Under the pieces are notes generated by a model that was not told the DNA's origin, made no database searches, and saw nothing but the letters and a program-made list of their open reading frames with translations. Position numbers and translations under genes: made by a program. A stretch of 64,000 bases of DNA from JAWKHR01 sp041394725 (GTDB lineage: Bacteria > Acidobacteriota > Vicinamibacteria > Vicinamibacterales > SCN-69-37), in NCBI GenBank assembly GCA_041394725.1, contig JAWKHR010000015.1, positions 1 to 64,000 on the forward strand. Direction: 5' to 3'. This document shows, piece after piece, positions 53,241-62,887 of this stretch. Every line of letters starts with the position of its first letter. Position 1 is the stretch's first letter.

Positions 53241-54413
53241 ATGCGACACGACACACGAGACACTCGACTCGTTGGATACCGGTGTGGGCGATGGCACGGC
53301 GTGGCGGCGGCGCTGCTGGCGCTCCTCGCGACGGCCGGGTCTGCGTCCGCGCAGACCGCCTCGTCGCCGCCGTCCACCGCGCCGCGCCCGACGCGCACGG
53401 CCGCCGAGATCTACGACGCGGCCTGCGCCGCCTGTCACGGTCCCGACGGCAAGGGCACGCCGCTCGCCGTCCGAGGCTTCGAACTGGAGCCGCCGGACTT
53501 CAGCGACTGCAACTTCGCCACGCGCGAGCCCGATGCCGACTGGGGGGCCATCGTGCACGGCGGCGGCCCGGTACGCGGCTTCGATCGGACGATGCCGTCG
53601 TTCGGCGACGCGCTCACCGAGGACGAGATCGCCCTGGCCGTCAGCCACGTCCGCACCTTCTGCGGCGATCCGAGCTGGCCGCGCGGCGACCTCAACCTGC
53701 CGCGCGCGATCTTCACCGAGAAGGCGTACCCGGAGGACGAGGCCGTCTGGACGACGGGCCTGAACGTCACCGGCGACGGCGAGTTCTCGAACGAGATCGT
53801 CTATGAGAAGCGCTTCGGCGCCCGCAACCAGATCGAGATCAAGGCGCCCTTCGCGGTCGCGCACCAGCCCGGATCGACGTGGATGGGCGGCGCGGGCGAC
53901 ATCGGCCTCGGCTTCAAGCGTGCCTTCTACCACGACATGTCGAAGGGCCGCATCGCCGCGTTCGGCGGGGAAGTCGTCCTGCCGACCGGCGACGAGTCGT
54001 CGGGCATCGGGTCGGGCGCGCTCAGGTTCGAGCCGTTCGCGTCGTTCGGCCAGATCCTGAGGTACGACGCGTTCTTCCAGGCGCAGGGCGGCGCCGAGAT
54101 CTCCGCCAACGAGAACAACGCCGGGCACGAGGCCTTCTGGCGGCTGGTCGTCGGCAGGACCTGGGTCCAGGGGCGATACGGCCGCGCCTGGACGCCGATG
54201 GTGGAGCTGCTCGCCGCGCGCGAGCTCGAGTCGGGCGCGAAGATCGAGTGGGACCTGGTGCCGCAGGTGCAGGTCACGCTCAATCAGCGCCAGCACCTGA
54301 TGCTCAACGTCGGGTTGCGGATGCCGGTCAGCGTGCGCGAGGGCCGGTCCACGAGCCTGATGGTCTACTTCCTGTGGGACTGGTTCGACGGAGGACTCCG
54401 CGATGGCTGGTAA
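53241..54413 (+). CDS. c-type cytochrome fused to a barrel-like outer-membrane domain
   Basis: 390 aa from ATG 53241 (ATG 53220 is also possible). A signal peptide (GVAAALLALLATAGSASAQ) precedes a monohaem cytochrome c domain: AACAACHGPDGKG (CxxCH at 62-66) and RTMPSFGD (Met118 as likely sixth ligand), residues about 50-145. The remaining 240 aa (FSNEIVYEKRFGARNQIEIKAPFAVA, GDIGLGFKRAFYHD, AFGGEVVLPTG, LMVYFLWDWFDGG) alternate strands and turns as in outer-membrane beta-barrels. Haem domain plus barrel in one chain could let electrons reach or cross the outer membrane; this is inference. It overlaps the pentahaem gene by 11 bases. Confidence 0.82.
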   Translation: MRHDTRDTRLVGYRCGRWHGVAAALLALLATAGSASAQTASSPPSTAPRPTRTAAEIYDAACAACHGPDGKGTPLAVRGFELEPPDFSDCNFATREPDADWGAIVHGGGPVRGFDRTMPSFGDALTEDEIALAVSHVRTFCGDPSWPRGDLNLPRAIFTEKAYPEDEAVWTTGLNVTGDGEFSNEIVYEKRFGARNQIEIKAPFAVAHQPGSTWMGGAGDIGLGFKRAFYHDMSKGRIAAFGGEVVLPTGDESSGIGSGALRFEPFASFGQILRYDAFFQAQGGAEISANENNAGHEAFWRLVVGRTWVQGRYGRAWTPMVELLAARELESGAKIEWDLVPQVQVTLNQRQHLMLNVGLRMPVSVREGRSTSLMVYFLWDWFDGGLRDGW

Positions 54414-56094
54414 GCGTCTCCTGCTGGCCGCCGGCGCCGTCTGGGTGGTGACCCTCGGCGTGTCCGCGGCGCCTCGCACCGCGCCTGGCGCGCAGGCCGC
54501 CGGCGCCCCGGCGCACCAGGGCCTGCCCGTCGGCCCGATCTTCCAGACCGCCGACGCGTGCATGGCCTGCCACAACGGCCTCACGACGCCGGGCGGCGAG
54601 GACGTGTCCATCGGCATCCAGTGGCGCGCGACCATGATGGCCAACTCGGGGCGGGACCCGTACTGGCAGGCCGCCGTGCGCCGCGAGATCATGGACCACC
54701 CGTCGGCACGAGCCGAGATCGAGGACGAGTGCTCGATCTGCCACATGCCGATGGCCACGTTCACCGCGCGCGCGGCCGGCGGACATGGCACGATCTTCGA
54801 TCACCTGCCCGTCGGCCAGGCCGCCACGCCGGAGGCGCTGCTCGCGGCCGACGGCGTGTCGTGCACCGCCTGCCACCAGATCACGGCCGAGAAGCTCGGC
54901 ACGCCCGAGAGCTTCACCGGCGGGTACGTGATCGACACGACCCGCGCCGCCGACGCCCGGCGGATCTTCGGCCCGTTCGAGATCGATGCCGGCCTGACCA
55001 CCGTCATGCGCTCGTCGGCGGGCTTCCAGCCGGCCCAGGGGACGCACATCCAGTCGTCGGAACTCTGCGCCACGTGCCACACGCTGTTCACCAGCGCGCT
55101 CGACCCGTCCGGCGCCGCCGCCGGGCGGCTGCCCGAGCAGATGCCGTATCTCGAGTGGCAGGCGAGCGACTATCCCGGATCGCGGAGCTGCCAGGACTGC
55201 CACATGCCGGTGGTCGAGGCCGAGATGCCGATCGCGCGCGTCCTCGGCCAGCCGCGCGCGGGTTTCCGCCGCCACGAGTTCCGCGGCGGCAACTTCTTCG
55301 TCACCCGGATGCTGAACCGCTACCGCGCCGAGCTGGGCGTGGTCGCGCTGCCGCAGGAGATGGACGCCGCCGCCGGCCGCGCCATCGGGCACCTGCAGGA
55401 GGCCACCGCGCGCGTGTCGGTCGGCGCCGTCACCGTCGCGAATCGCCGGGCGACGTTCGACGTGACCGTCGAGAACCTCGCCGGCCACAAGTTCCCGACC
55501 GCCTATCCGTCGCGGCGGGCCTGGCTCCACGTCACCGTGCGCGACGCCGGCGGGCGCGTGCTCTTCGAGTCGGGCGCGTTCCAGCCGAGCGGCGCCATCG
55601 CCGGCAACGACAACGACGCGGACGCCTCGGCCTTCGAGCCGCACCACGACGAGATCACCAGCGCCGATCAGGTGCAGATCTTCGAGGCCATCCTCGCCGC
55701 GGCGGACGGCCGCGTGACGACCGGTCTCCTCACCGGGAGCCACTACCTCAAGGACAACCGGCTGCTGCCGAAAGGCTTCGACAAGGCCGCCAGCGGACCC
55801 GACGTCGCGGTTCGTGGGGCGGCCGCGCAGGACGACACGTTCCGCGCGCCGGGCGATCGCGTGCGCTACCGCGTGGACATCGGCGCGGCCACCGGCCCGG
55901 TGACCGTCGAGGCGGAACTCTGGTTCCAGCCGATCGGCTACCGCTGGGCCGAGAACCTGCGCGGCTACGACGCGTTCGAGACGCGACGGTTCATCCGGTA
56001 CTGGGAGTCGATGGCCGCCGAGTCGGCGGTCAGGGTCGGGACCGCGACGGCGGCGTCAGGACGACCCGCCGACGGCCCGCCGCCGGGTCTCTGA
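54403..56094 (+). CDS. Pentahaem c-type cytochrome (cytochrome c554/NrfA-like multihaem family)
   Basis: 563 aa. A signal peptide (LLLAAGAVWVVTLGVSAAP) is followed by five CxxCH haem sites: CMACH (53-57), CSICH (110-114), CTACH (154-158), CATCH (222-226) and CQDCH (263-267). Extra His residues (DHLP, HEFRGG) could be distal ligands. The C-terminal 230 aa lack haems and form beta-rich domains (VTVENLAGHKFPTAYPSRRAWLHVTV), as in other multihaem surface cytochromes. The gene overlaps the preceding cytochrome by 11 bases, so the two are coupled. Periplasmic or cell-surface electron transfer is likely; the donor and acceptor are unknown. Confidence 0.88.
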   Translation: MAGKRLLLAAGAVWVVTLGVSAAPRTAPGAQAAGAPAHQGLPVGPIFQTADACMACHNGLTTPGGEDVSIGIQWRATMMANSGRDPYWQAAVRREIMDHPSARAEIEDECSICHMPMATFTARAAGGHGTIFDHLPVGQAATPEALLAADGVSCTACHQITAEKLGTPESFTGGYVIDTTRAADARRIFGPFEIDAGLTTVMRSSAGFQPAQGTHIQSSELCATCHTLFTSALDPSGAAAGRLPEQMPYLEWQASDYPGSRSCQDCHMPVVEAEMPIARVLGQPRAGFRRHEFRGGNFFVTRMLNRYRAELGVVALPQEMDAAAGRAIGHLQEATARVSVGAVTVANRRATFDVTVENLAGHKFPTAYPSRRAWLHVTVRDAGGRVLFESGAFQPSGAIAGNDNDADASAFEPHHDEITSADQVQIFEAILAAADGRVTTGLLTGSHYLKDNRLLPKGFDKAASGPDVAVRGAAAQDDTFRAPGDRVRYRVDIGAATGPVTVEAELWFQPIGYRWAENLRGYDAFETRRFIRYWESMAAESAVRVGTATAASGRPADGPPPGL

Positions 56095-56171
56095 CGAGCG
56101 CGGCGACCCGCCGCGTCGCTGTCGAGCGCGGCGACCCGCCGCGTCGCTGTCGAGCGCGGCGACCCGCCGCG
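56095..56171. repeat. Three tandem 28 bp hairpin repeats between cytochrome and globin genes
   Basis: The unit CGAGCGCGGCGACCCGCCG plus CGTCGCTGT occurs at 56095-56122 and 56123-56150, with a third, shortened copy from 56151 to about 56171. Each contains the stem CGCGGCG-acc-CGCCGCG. The array begins directly after the pentahaem stop codon and ends about 30 bases before the globin start. It could attenuate or process the transcript between cytochromes and globin. Confidence 0.75.
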
Positions 56172-56201
56172 CCCGCTCGTGCACGGTATGATCGGCGGCC
56201 A

Positions 56202-56597
56202 GTGGACGAGCTGCAGGTCTACGCCCGCATCGGCGAGGACGGCTTCGCGCGCCTGGTGCACGCGTTCTATGCGCAGGTGCCGGACGACGACGTGCTGGGG
56301 CCGATGTATCCGTCGTCGGACCTCGCCGGCGCGGAAGCGCGCCTGCGGGACTTCCTGGTCGGCCGGTTCGGCGGCCCCACGCGTTACATCGAGACGCGCG
56401 GCCACCCGCGCCTGCGGATGCGCCATGCCCCGTTCCGCGTGGACCGCCGCGCCCGCGACCGCTGGATGACCCTGATGAGCCGCGCGATTGACGAGGCCGC
56501 GCTGCCGGGCGACGTGGCCGCGCTGCTCCGGTCGTTCTTCGACCAGACCGCGACCTTCATGATGAACACGCCAGATCCGGAGAACGTGACCCCATGA
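56202..56597 (+). CDS. Truncated haemoglobin, group II (TrHbO-like)
   Basis: 131 aa from GTG 56202. The globin core is short: LVHAFYAQVPDDDVLGPMYP (Tyr23 at the B10 position), AEARLRDFLVGRFGGPTRYIETRGHPRLRMRHAPFRV (proximal His75) and RWMTLMSRAIDEAALPGDVAALLRSFFDQTATFMMN. The GGPxxYxxxxGHPxLRxRHxPF stretch is diagnostic of group II truncated haemoglobins. They bind O2 or NO and are linked to peroxide or NO handling. Placement after two c-type cytochromes suggests a redox context. Its TGA overlaps the next gene's ATG (ATGA). Confidence 0.9.
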   Translation: MDELQVYARIGEDGFARLVHAFYAQVPDDDVLGPMYPSSDLAGAEARLRDFLVGRFGGPTRYIETRGHPRLRMRHAPFRVDRRARDRWMTLMSRAIDEAALPGDVAALLRSFFDQTATFMMNTPDPENVTP

Positions 56598-59308
56598 CAG
56601 GCATCCGTGTCCGCGCGTTCCGCGCGACCCCAGGCACCGGGAATCGTCTCGTGCCGATTGTCGTCCTGGCCATCGCGGCGCTCGGATCCGCCGTCGTGCT
56701 CGCCCGTCAGGCCTCGGCGCCCGACGCGCGCTCGCAGGCGTCGTCGCCCGACGTCCGCCGCGGCGCCTGGGCCGATCACGAACGGATGCGCGCGGCGTCC
56801 GAGTTCGCCGGGATGTCGTGGGACGCGCTCGGCCCGTCGCGGCAGAGCGCGCGCGTCGAGGCCATCGCGCTGTCGCCGTCCGATCCGTTCACGATGTACG
56901 TGGGCCCGGGTGCCGGCAACGTCTGGAAGACGGTGGACAACGGCATCACGTGGACGCCGATCTTCGAGCACGAGTCGGCGTTCGCCATCGGCGACATCGC
57001 CGTGGCGCCGTCGGACGACCGCGTCGTCTGGGTCGGCACCGGAGAAGTCCAGCCGCGCCACTCTGGCCCGGCCTTCGCGGGCACGGGGGTGTTCAAGTCC
57101 ACCGACGCGGGTGGCTCGTGGACGCCGATGGGGCTCGACGACACCCAGCACATCGGGAAGATCGTGATCCACCCGACGAATCCCGACATCGTGTACGTCG
57201 CGGCGATGGGGCACTTCCGTTCCACGAACCCCGAGCGCGGGGTGTTCCGGACCACCGACGGCGGCCGGACGTGGCAGCGGTCGCTGTTCGTCAGCGAGCG
57301 GACCGGCGTGATCGACCTGGTCATGGATCCGTCGGCGCCCGAGACGCTCTACGCGTGGGCCTGGCAGCTGGCGAGCGGACCGGAGAGCGGCCTGTACAAG
57401 ACGACGGACGCCGGTGCCACGTGGACGAAGGTCGCCGGCGGCCTCCCGACAGGGCCGATGGGACGCGCGGGCCTCGCGATCGCGCCGGGACGCCCGGCCA
57501 CGGTCTACGCGTTCCTCGACAACTGGGCGCCCGTCAACGGGCCCGGCGACCGGCGGATCGCGGGCGGCGAGGTCTATCGTTCCGACGACCGAGGCACGAC
57601 CTGGCGGAAGGCCAACACCGAGGACCTCTACGACGTGTTCGGGATCTTCGGCTGGAAGTTCTGCGACATCCGGGTGGCGCCTGACGACCCGGAGGAGATC
57701 TACATCCTGGGCAACCGGATGTTCCACTCGACCGACGGCGGCCGGACCTACACGCGCATCGGCGAGACGATCCGTCGGCTGAACGACACGGCGGGCGAGA
57801 CGATGCACCTGGATCACCACGAGCTGGTGATCGATCCGCGCAACCCGGCGCGCCTGATCCTCGGCAACGACGGCGGCGTGTTCCAGTCTTTCGACCGCGG
57901 CCGGACCTGGCTGCACCACAACACGATCCCGATCGGCCAGTTCTACTACGTCGCCGTGGACGACGCCGACCCGTACCACATCTACGCGGGAACGCAGGAC
58001 GACGGCGCGCTGATGGGCCCGTCCACGTTCCGGATCGATCCCGACGACCCGGCGGCGAACGATCCGTGGCGGCGCATCTGGCTCGACCAGTGGACGGGCG
58101 GCGACGCGTTCGTGACGCTGCCGGATCCGACGAACCCGAATCTCGTCTACTACGAACACCAGAACGGCGACATGCGGCGCATGGACATGTCGGTGGGCAA
58201 TCCGTACTCCGGCGGGCCGGCCACCGAGGTCGTCCGGCCCCGGCCGGGCCCCGGCGAGCCGCGCGACCGGTTCAGCTGGTTCACGCCGTTCTTCATCTCG
58301 CCGCACGACCCGCGCGCGCTGTACGCGGCCGGCACCCGCGTCTACAAGACGACGGACCGGGGCGCGACGTGGCGGACGATCAGTCCCGACCTGGGCCAGC
58401 CCGGCGGCGAGGAACGCGACATGGTCCCGACCGGCGCCGTGACCGTCCTCGACGAGTCGCCGGTCGTCCGGGGCCGGCTGTACGCGGGCACCGAGGGCGG
58501 CATGGCGTGGACCTCCGCCGATGATGGTGGCTCGTGGCACCGGATCGATGCGGGCCTCGCCGCGGACCGCTGGGTGACGCGCGTCGTGGCCTCGCGCCAT
58601 GCCCCGGCCCGGGTGTACCTCACGCAGTCCGGCTACCGGCACGACGACTTCCAGGCCTACGTGTTCCGATCCGACGACGCCGGCGCGTCGTGGACGCCGA
58701 TCGCGCGCGGCCTGCCGGCCGAGCCGGTGAACGTCATCCGGGAGGATCCGGTGTCGCCGTCGACGGTGTACGTCGGCACGGACCTCGGCGTGTACGTCTC
58801 GCTCGATCGCGGCGCGACGTGGCAGTCGCTCGTCGGGGACCTGCCGAGCACGCCGGTCTACGATCTGGTCGTCCACCCGCGCGAGGGCGAGCTGATTGCC
58901 GCGACGCACGGCCGCAGCCTGTTCCTGCTCGATGTCCGGCCGATCCAGGCGATGTCGGACGCCGTGCGCGCGCAGCCGGTGCACGTGTTCGACGTGCGGC
59001 CGGTGCGCCTCACCTGGCGGGTGCGCCGCGAGGTGCCGCCGCAGCCGCCGCGCGGACGCGCGCGGATCGCGGTCTGGCTCCGCGCCGCCGGCCCGATCGC
59101 GCTGACCGTGCGAGACGCGCGCGGCCAGGTCGTGCGCACGCTCACGGTCCCCGGCGTCGCCGGCGTGAACACCGTCACCTGGGACACGCGCGCGGACAAC
59201 GGCCGCGACGTGGCGCCCGGTCGCTACCGCGTCGAGGCCGAGGCCGCCGGCGCGCGGGCGAGCGCGGAGATGACGCTGCTGCCGGTCGCCCCCGCGCCCG
59301 CGCGCTGA
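56594..59308 (+). CDS. Exported BNR/sortilin-like beta-propeller protein with C-terminal FlgD-like Ig domain
   Basis: 904 aa. An N-terminal signal or anchor (LVPIVVLAIAALGSAVVLARQ) precedes about eleven BNR/Asp-box hairpins, for example TVDNGITW, STDAGGSW, TTDGGRTW, TTDAGATW, SDDRGTTW, TTDRGATW, SADDGGSW and SDDAGASW. This matches a VPS10-like large propeller. The C-terminal 90 aa (GVAGVNTVTWDTRADNGRDVAPGRYRVEAEA) resemble the FlgD Ig-like domain that often caps secreted proteins. It is a distant paralogue of the BNR protein at 28-31 kb but has no Gly-rich insert. It is translationally coupled to the truncated haemoglobin, an unusual partner. The function is unknown. Confidence 0.88.
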   Translation: MTGIRVRAFRATPGTGNRLVPIVVLAIAALGSAVVLARQASAPDARSQASSPDVRRGAWADHERMRAASEFAGMSWDALGPSRQSARVEAIALSPSDPFTMYVGPGAGNVWKTVDNGITWTPIFEHESAFAIGDIAVAPSDDRVVWVGTGEVQPRHSGPAFAGTGVFKSTDAGGSWTPMGLDDTQHIGKIVIHPTNPDIVYVAAMGHFRSTNPERGVFRTTDGGRTWQRSLFVSERTGVIDLVMDPSAPETLYAWAWQLASGPESGLYKTTDAGATWTKVAGGLPTGPMGRAGLAIAPGRPATVYAFLDNWAPVNGPGDRRIAGGEVYRSDDRGTTWRKANTEDLYDVFGIFGWKFCDIRVAPDDPEEIYILGNRMFHSTDGGRTYTRIGETIRRLNDTAGETMHLDHHELVIDPRNPARLILGNDGGVFQSFDRGRTWLHHNTIPIGQFYYVAVDDADPYHIYAGTQDDGALMGPSTFRIDPDDPAANDPWRRIWLDQWTGGDAFVTLPDPTNPNLVYYEHQNGDMRRMDMSVGNPYSGGPATEVVRPRPGPGEPRDRFSWFTPFFISPHDPRALYAAGTRVYKTTDRGATWRTISPDLGQPGGEERDMVPTGAVTVLDESPVVRGRLYAGTEGGMAWTSADDGGSWHRIDAGLAADRWVTRVVASRHAPARVYLTQSGYRHDDFQAYVFRSDDAGASWTPIARGLPAEPVNVIREDPVSPSTVYVGTDLGVYVSLDRGATWQSLVGDLPSTPVYDLVVHPREGELIAATHGRSLFLLDVRPIQAMSDAVRAQPVHVFDVRPVRLTWRVRREVPPQPPRGRARIAVWLRAAGPIALTVRDARGQVVRTLTVPGVAGVNTVTWDTRADNGRDVAPGRYRVEAEAAGARASAEMTLLPVAPAPAR

Positions 59309-59414
59309 GCCACGACGCGGGCGCCCGCGCGACGCGCCTTGGTGTTCCGGCGCGCGCCTGCCATAATCGCGGCGGTTCCCTTCTCTTCGCCCCTTCCTCG
59401 GCGAGGTACCGCGC

Positions 59415-61079
59415 GTGACGCTGCACGCTCACCTCGGGAATGCCGTACGCGCGGCCGTGGCCGCGATGACCGTGGTGTCGCTGACGGCGCAGGTGCCGAG
59501 GCCCGGTGAGGCGACGGTCGAGCCGACCGGCACCGCGCGCCTCGCATGCCGGGTCTCCGTGTCGCAGGACGACCATCAAGTCCCAGTACGTCGTGCGGCC
59601 GTGACCCTTCGAACGTCCACGGGCGGACTCTTCGAGACATTCACGGACACGAACGGACAGTTCGAGTTCCCGAACCTCCCGGCCGGAGACCACACGGTCA
59701 GCGTCGAGAAGGCCGGCTTCATCGTGGCCGGGCCCGACTTCGAGCGGTCCGTCGGCATCCGGGTGGGAGAAGGCGAGCAGCGGACGGTCGAGATCCGCAT
59801 GGTCCGGGCGGCCGCGCTCGAGGGCCGGGTGTCCACACCAGCGGGCGAGCCCGCGCGCGGCGTCGTCGTCAGCGCCACGCTGATCGGCTACGGCCCGACG
59901 GGCCCGCGTCCCGAAGCGATTCGGTCGGCGACGACCGATGACCTCGGCCGCTACCGGATCCACACGCTGCCGGCGGGCGAGTTCTTCCTGGCCGCGGCGC
60001 CCGACGCGCTCGAGGCGGCCGCGAACAGCGGCCGCGCCGCGGACCCGATGACCGGGTTCGCGCGGACGTACTTCCCCGGCACGACCTTCGTCGATCAGGC
60101 CCGGCGCGTGTCGATCGGCCGCGGCGAGTCGCAGACCGGCCTCGACATCGTGATGGCGACGGTGCCGCTCGCGTCGATGAACGGCCGCGTCCTCGACGCC
60201 GCGGGCGCCCCGCCGGAGCGGTTCGCGGTGCGCGTGCAGCCCGTGGGCGGCGTGTCCGGCGACGTGCGCGGGTTCAGCGCGGTCGGCAGCAACACGTTCA
60301 CGTACCCGGGCGTGCCGCCCGGGGCGTACTGGCTGCTCGCGAGCGTCGTCGGCGCCGACGGGCGCTTCGAGTTCGCCGCGCAGCCGTTCGACGTGGCGGC
60401 GCCCGGTCGTCAGCCGGAGGTCGTCGTGACGACCGCGCCCGTGCCGGCCATCGCGGGCGTCGTCGTCACGGACGATCCCGGAGCGCAACTGCCGCGCGGC
60501 CTGCGGGTCGTGGCGGTCGAGACGTTGTACGAGTTGCCGTTCCGCGCGGACCTGGGCGAACGTCCCGACGAAGGGACCGTCGGGCGCGACGGCGTCTTCC
60601 GGCTGGGCGGCCTGTTCGGGCCGCGCCTGTTCCGCGTGGAGCGGCTGCCACCGGGGTGGGCGCTGGCGTCGGTCGAGCGGGACGGCGCGGACATCAGCGA
60701 CCGTGCGGTGGCCTTCGGGCCGGGCGAGCCGGCCACCCCGGTGCGACTCGTGCTCACGCGCCGGACAGCGACGCTGGCCGGACTGGTGACCGACGCCGCC
60801 GGCACACCGATCGCCAGCGCGCGGGTCGTCGTGTTTCCCGAGGACGCCGCGCGACGGCACCAGGCTTCGCGGTTCATCGCCACGACCCGGTCGCTGGTCA
60901 CGGGCGAGTACGTGATCGAGGGCGTCCTGCCGGGACGCTACCTCGTGGCGACGGCCCGTGGGCTCGCGACCGGGGCCTGGGAAGATCCGGCGACCCTCAC
61001 ACGACTGGCCACTTCGGCCGTGCCCGTGGTGGTCGCGGCGGGCGATCGCCTCGCGTTGTCCCTGACGGTGAAGCCATGA
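59415..61079 (+). CDS. Secreted multi-domain CarboxypepD_reg-like protein (paralogue A)
   Basis: 554 aa from GTG 59415. A signal peptide (AVRAAVAAMTVVSLTAQ) leads into at least three carboxypeptidase-regulatory-like sandwiches. Visible strands are RRAAVTLRTSTGGLFETFTDTNGQFEFPNLPAGDHTVSVEKAGF, LEGRVSTPAGEPARGVVVSATL and TLAGLVTDAAGTPIASARVVVFPED...GEYVIEGVLPGRYLVATA. Such proteins are common in Acidobacteria and are thought to bind carbohydrate or other surface ligands. It is coupled to the next gene by ATGA. The C-terminal ~100 aa align by eye with those of the next gene, so the two are tandem paralogues. Confidence 0.82.
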   Translation: MTLHAHLGNAVRAAVAAMTVVSLTAQVPRPGEATVEPTGTARLACRVSVSQDDHQVPVRRAAVTLRTSTGGLFETFTDTNGQFEFPNLPAGDHTVSVEKAGFIVAGPDFERSVGIRVGEGEQRTVEIRMVRAAALEGRVSTPAGEPARGVVVSATLIGYGPTGPRPEAIRSATTDDLGRYRIHTLPAGEFFLAAAPDALEAAANSGRAADPMTGFARTYFPGTTFVDQARRVSIGRGESQTGLDIVMATVPLASMNGRVLDAAGAPPERFAVRVQPVGGVSGDVRGFSAVGSNTFTYPGVPPGAYWLLASVVGADGRFEFAAQPFDVAAPGRQPEVVVTTAPVPAIAGVVVTDDPGAQLPRGLRVVAVETLYELPFRADLGERPDEGTVGRDGVFRLGGLFGPRLFRVERLPPGWALASVERDGADISDRAVAFGPGEPATPVRLVLTRRTATLAGLVTDAAGTPIASARVVVFPEDAARRHQASRFIATTRSLVTGEYVIEGVLPGRYLVATARGLATGAWEDPATLTRLATSAVPVVVAAGDRLALSLTVKP

Positions 61080-61090
61080 CTGGAGGCGCC

Positions 61091-62803
61091 ATGACCCGGG
61101 ATCGCCGCGCGCGACGACACGGCCACGAGTTCCTGAAGACGCTCGCCGTCGCGGGCATCCTGCTGCTGTGCGTGGGGCCGTCGTGGTCGGCCCTCGGCGC
61201 GCGCCAGCGATCGGGACAGGTGCCGGCGGGGCAGTCGGCCGCGGGCCGCATCGCCGGGCGCGTGACCGGCGTCGCCGACGGCCGGCCGATCGCGGGCGCC
61301 GTGCTGCGCCTGCTGGCCCCGGCGATTCGCGTGCAGAAGAGCGCCCGGACGGACGCCGATGGTCGCTTCGAGTTCACCGAACTGCCGGCCGGCTCCTACC
61401 AGCTGAGCGTGCAGGCCGAGGCGTACCTGCCCGGTGCGTTCGGCGCCTCGTCGCCCGGTGAACCGGCGAAGCCGATCGTGCTCGGCGACGGCGCCGCGTT
61501 CACCGAGGCCGACTTCGGGCTGTGGCACCCGAGCGCCGTCGAAGGCACGGTGACCGACGAGTTCGGCGATCCGGTACCGGGCATCGAGATCCTGATCTCC
61601 CGCCTCGATTTCGCCGCCGGCAAGCGCCGGTTGTTCCCGGTCGGGGGCCGCAGCGCCGACCACGCCACCGACGACCAGGGCCACTTCCGCGTCCCCGGCC
61701 TGCCGCCCGGCGAGTACTACCTGACGGCGGTGTCGGGGGTGTTCACCGAGCGCAACGAGACCGCGGGGTTCGCGCCGACCTACTACCCGTCGGCCATCGA
61801 GGCCGCCGACGCCCAGCCCGTCCGCCTCGCGCTCGGGCAGGACGCGACCGGCCTCGCGTTCAGGCTCCAGCCTTCGACGATGGCGAGCATCCGGGGCCGG
61901 GTGCTGGACGCGGCCGGCCAGCCGGTCGGGCTGGCGACGCTCATGCTCTTTCCCGCGGACCGGGGCACGGTCGCCTCGCTCATGCTGGCCCGCGGGGTGA
62001 CGCAGGCGGACGGCTCGTTCGAGTTGCGCAACGTGCCGGCGGGCGCGTTTGCACTGCAGGCGTTCGGGCGTCCGGAAGGCGGCGGCAATCTCGGCAAGTC
62101 GCCGTTCGGCGCTGCCTCGATCGACGTGAACGGCCGCGATCTGCGGGGCGTCGAGGTCGCCGTCCGTCCCGGCGCGGTCATCCGGGGGCGGATCGTCTTC
62201 GAGGACGGCACGCCGCCGTCCATCGATCCGACGCGCGTCCAGGTGAGCGGGTTGCCGGTGGAGTTCGAGTCGAACCCGATCGGCGGCGGGCCGCCGAATC
62301 GCACCATGAATCCCGACTGGACCTTCGAGGTGGAGAACCAGTTCGGCCTGCGGGTCATCCGGGCCAACATCGCGGCCCCGGGCTGGAGCCTCAAGCGCAT
62401 CACCCGTGACGGCACGGACATCACCGATGCACCCACCGACTTCCGCTCGGGCGATGCGACCGGCGTCGAGGTGGTGTTCACGAAGGCGGCCTCGTCGCTC
62501 TCGGGCCGCGTTCAGCGCGACGACGGATCGCCGGCGGAGAACTACACGGTGGTCGTCTTCGCGGCCGATCCGCGTCGCTGGACGTTCCCGTCGCGGTACG
62601 TCGCCATCGGGCGGCCGAATCAGGAGGGAACCTACGAGGTCGCGGGGCTGCCACCCGCCAATTACCTCGCCATCGCGGTGCCGAGGGTCGAGGGCACGAC
62701 GTGGCAGGATCCGGCGGTGCTCGATCAGTGGCGCCCGCTCGCGTCGGGTGTCACGCTGGGCGCCGGGCCGGCCACGCTCGACCTGAGACTCGTCGGACGC
62801 TGA
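61091..62803 (+). CDS. Secreted multi-domain CarboxypepD_reg-like protein (paralogue B)
   Basis: 570 aa. ATG 61091 is preferred over ATG 61076 because GGAGG lies four bases upstream; the earlier ATG overlaps the previous stop (ATGA). After the signal peptide (TLAVAGILLLCVGPSWSALGA) there are repeats such as GRIAGRVTGVADGRPIAGAVLRLL, DADGRFEFTELPAGSYQLSVQAEAYLPG, VEGTVTDEFGDPVPGIEILISR and SLSGRVQRDDGSPAENYTVVVFAADPRRW. It ends in EVAGLPPANYLAIAVPRVEG, parallel to paralogue A. It has no catalytic domain and is probably an envelope or secreted binding protein. Confidence 0.83.
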   Translation: MTRDRRARRHGHEFLKTLAVAGILLLCVGPSWSALGARQRSGQVPAGQSAAGRIAGRVTGVADGRPIAGAVLRLLAPAIRVQKSARTDADGRFEFTELPAGSYQLSVQAEAYLPGAFGASSPGEPAKPIVLGDGAAFTEADFGLWHPSAVEGTVTDEFGDPVPGIEILISRLDFAAGKRRLFPVGGRSADHATDDQGHFRVPGLPPGEYYLTAVSGVFTERNETAGFAPTYYPSAIEAADAQPVRLALGQDATGLAFRLQPSTMASIRGRVLDAAGQPVGLATLMLFPADRGTVASLMLARGVTQADGSFELRNVPAGAFALQAFGRPEGGGNLGKSPFGAASIDVNGRDLRGVEVAVRPGAVIRGRIVFEDGTPPSIDPTRVQVSGLPVEFESNPIGGGPPNRTMNPDWTFEVENQFGLRVIRANIAAPGWSLKRITRDGTDITDAPTDFRSGDATGVEVVFTKAASSLSGRVQRDDGSPAENYTVVVFAADPRRWTFPSRYVAIGRPNQEGTYEVAGLPPANYLAIAVPRVEGTTWQDPAVLDQWRPLASGVTLGAGPATLDLRLVGR

Positions 62804-62887
62804 CGCGTGCCCAGGCGTCGCGGCGGCTGGCGGCGGGCTGCCGACCCCGGACTTGCGATGCCCGGGGCCGGGCGAGACAATCCGGGC

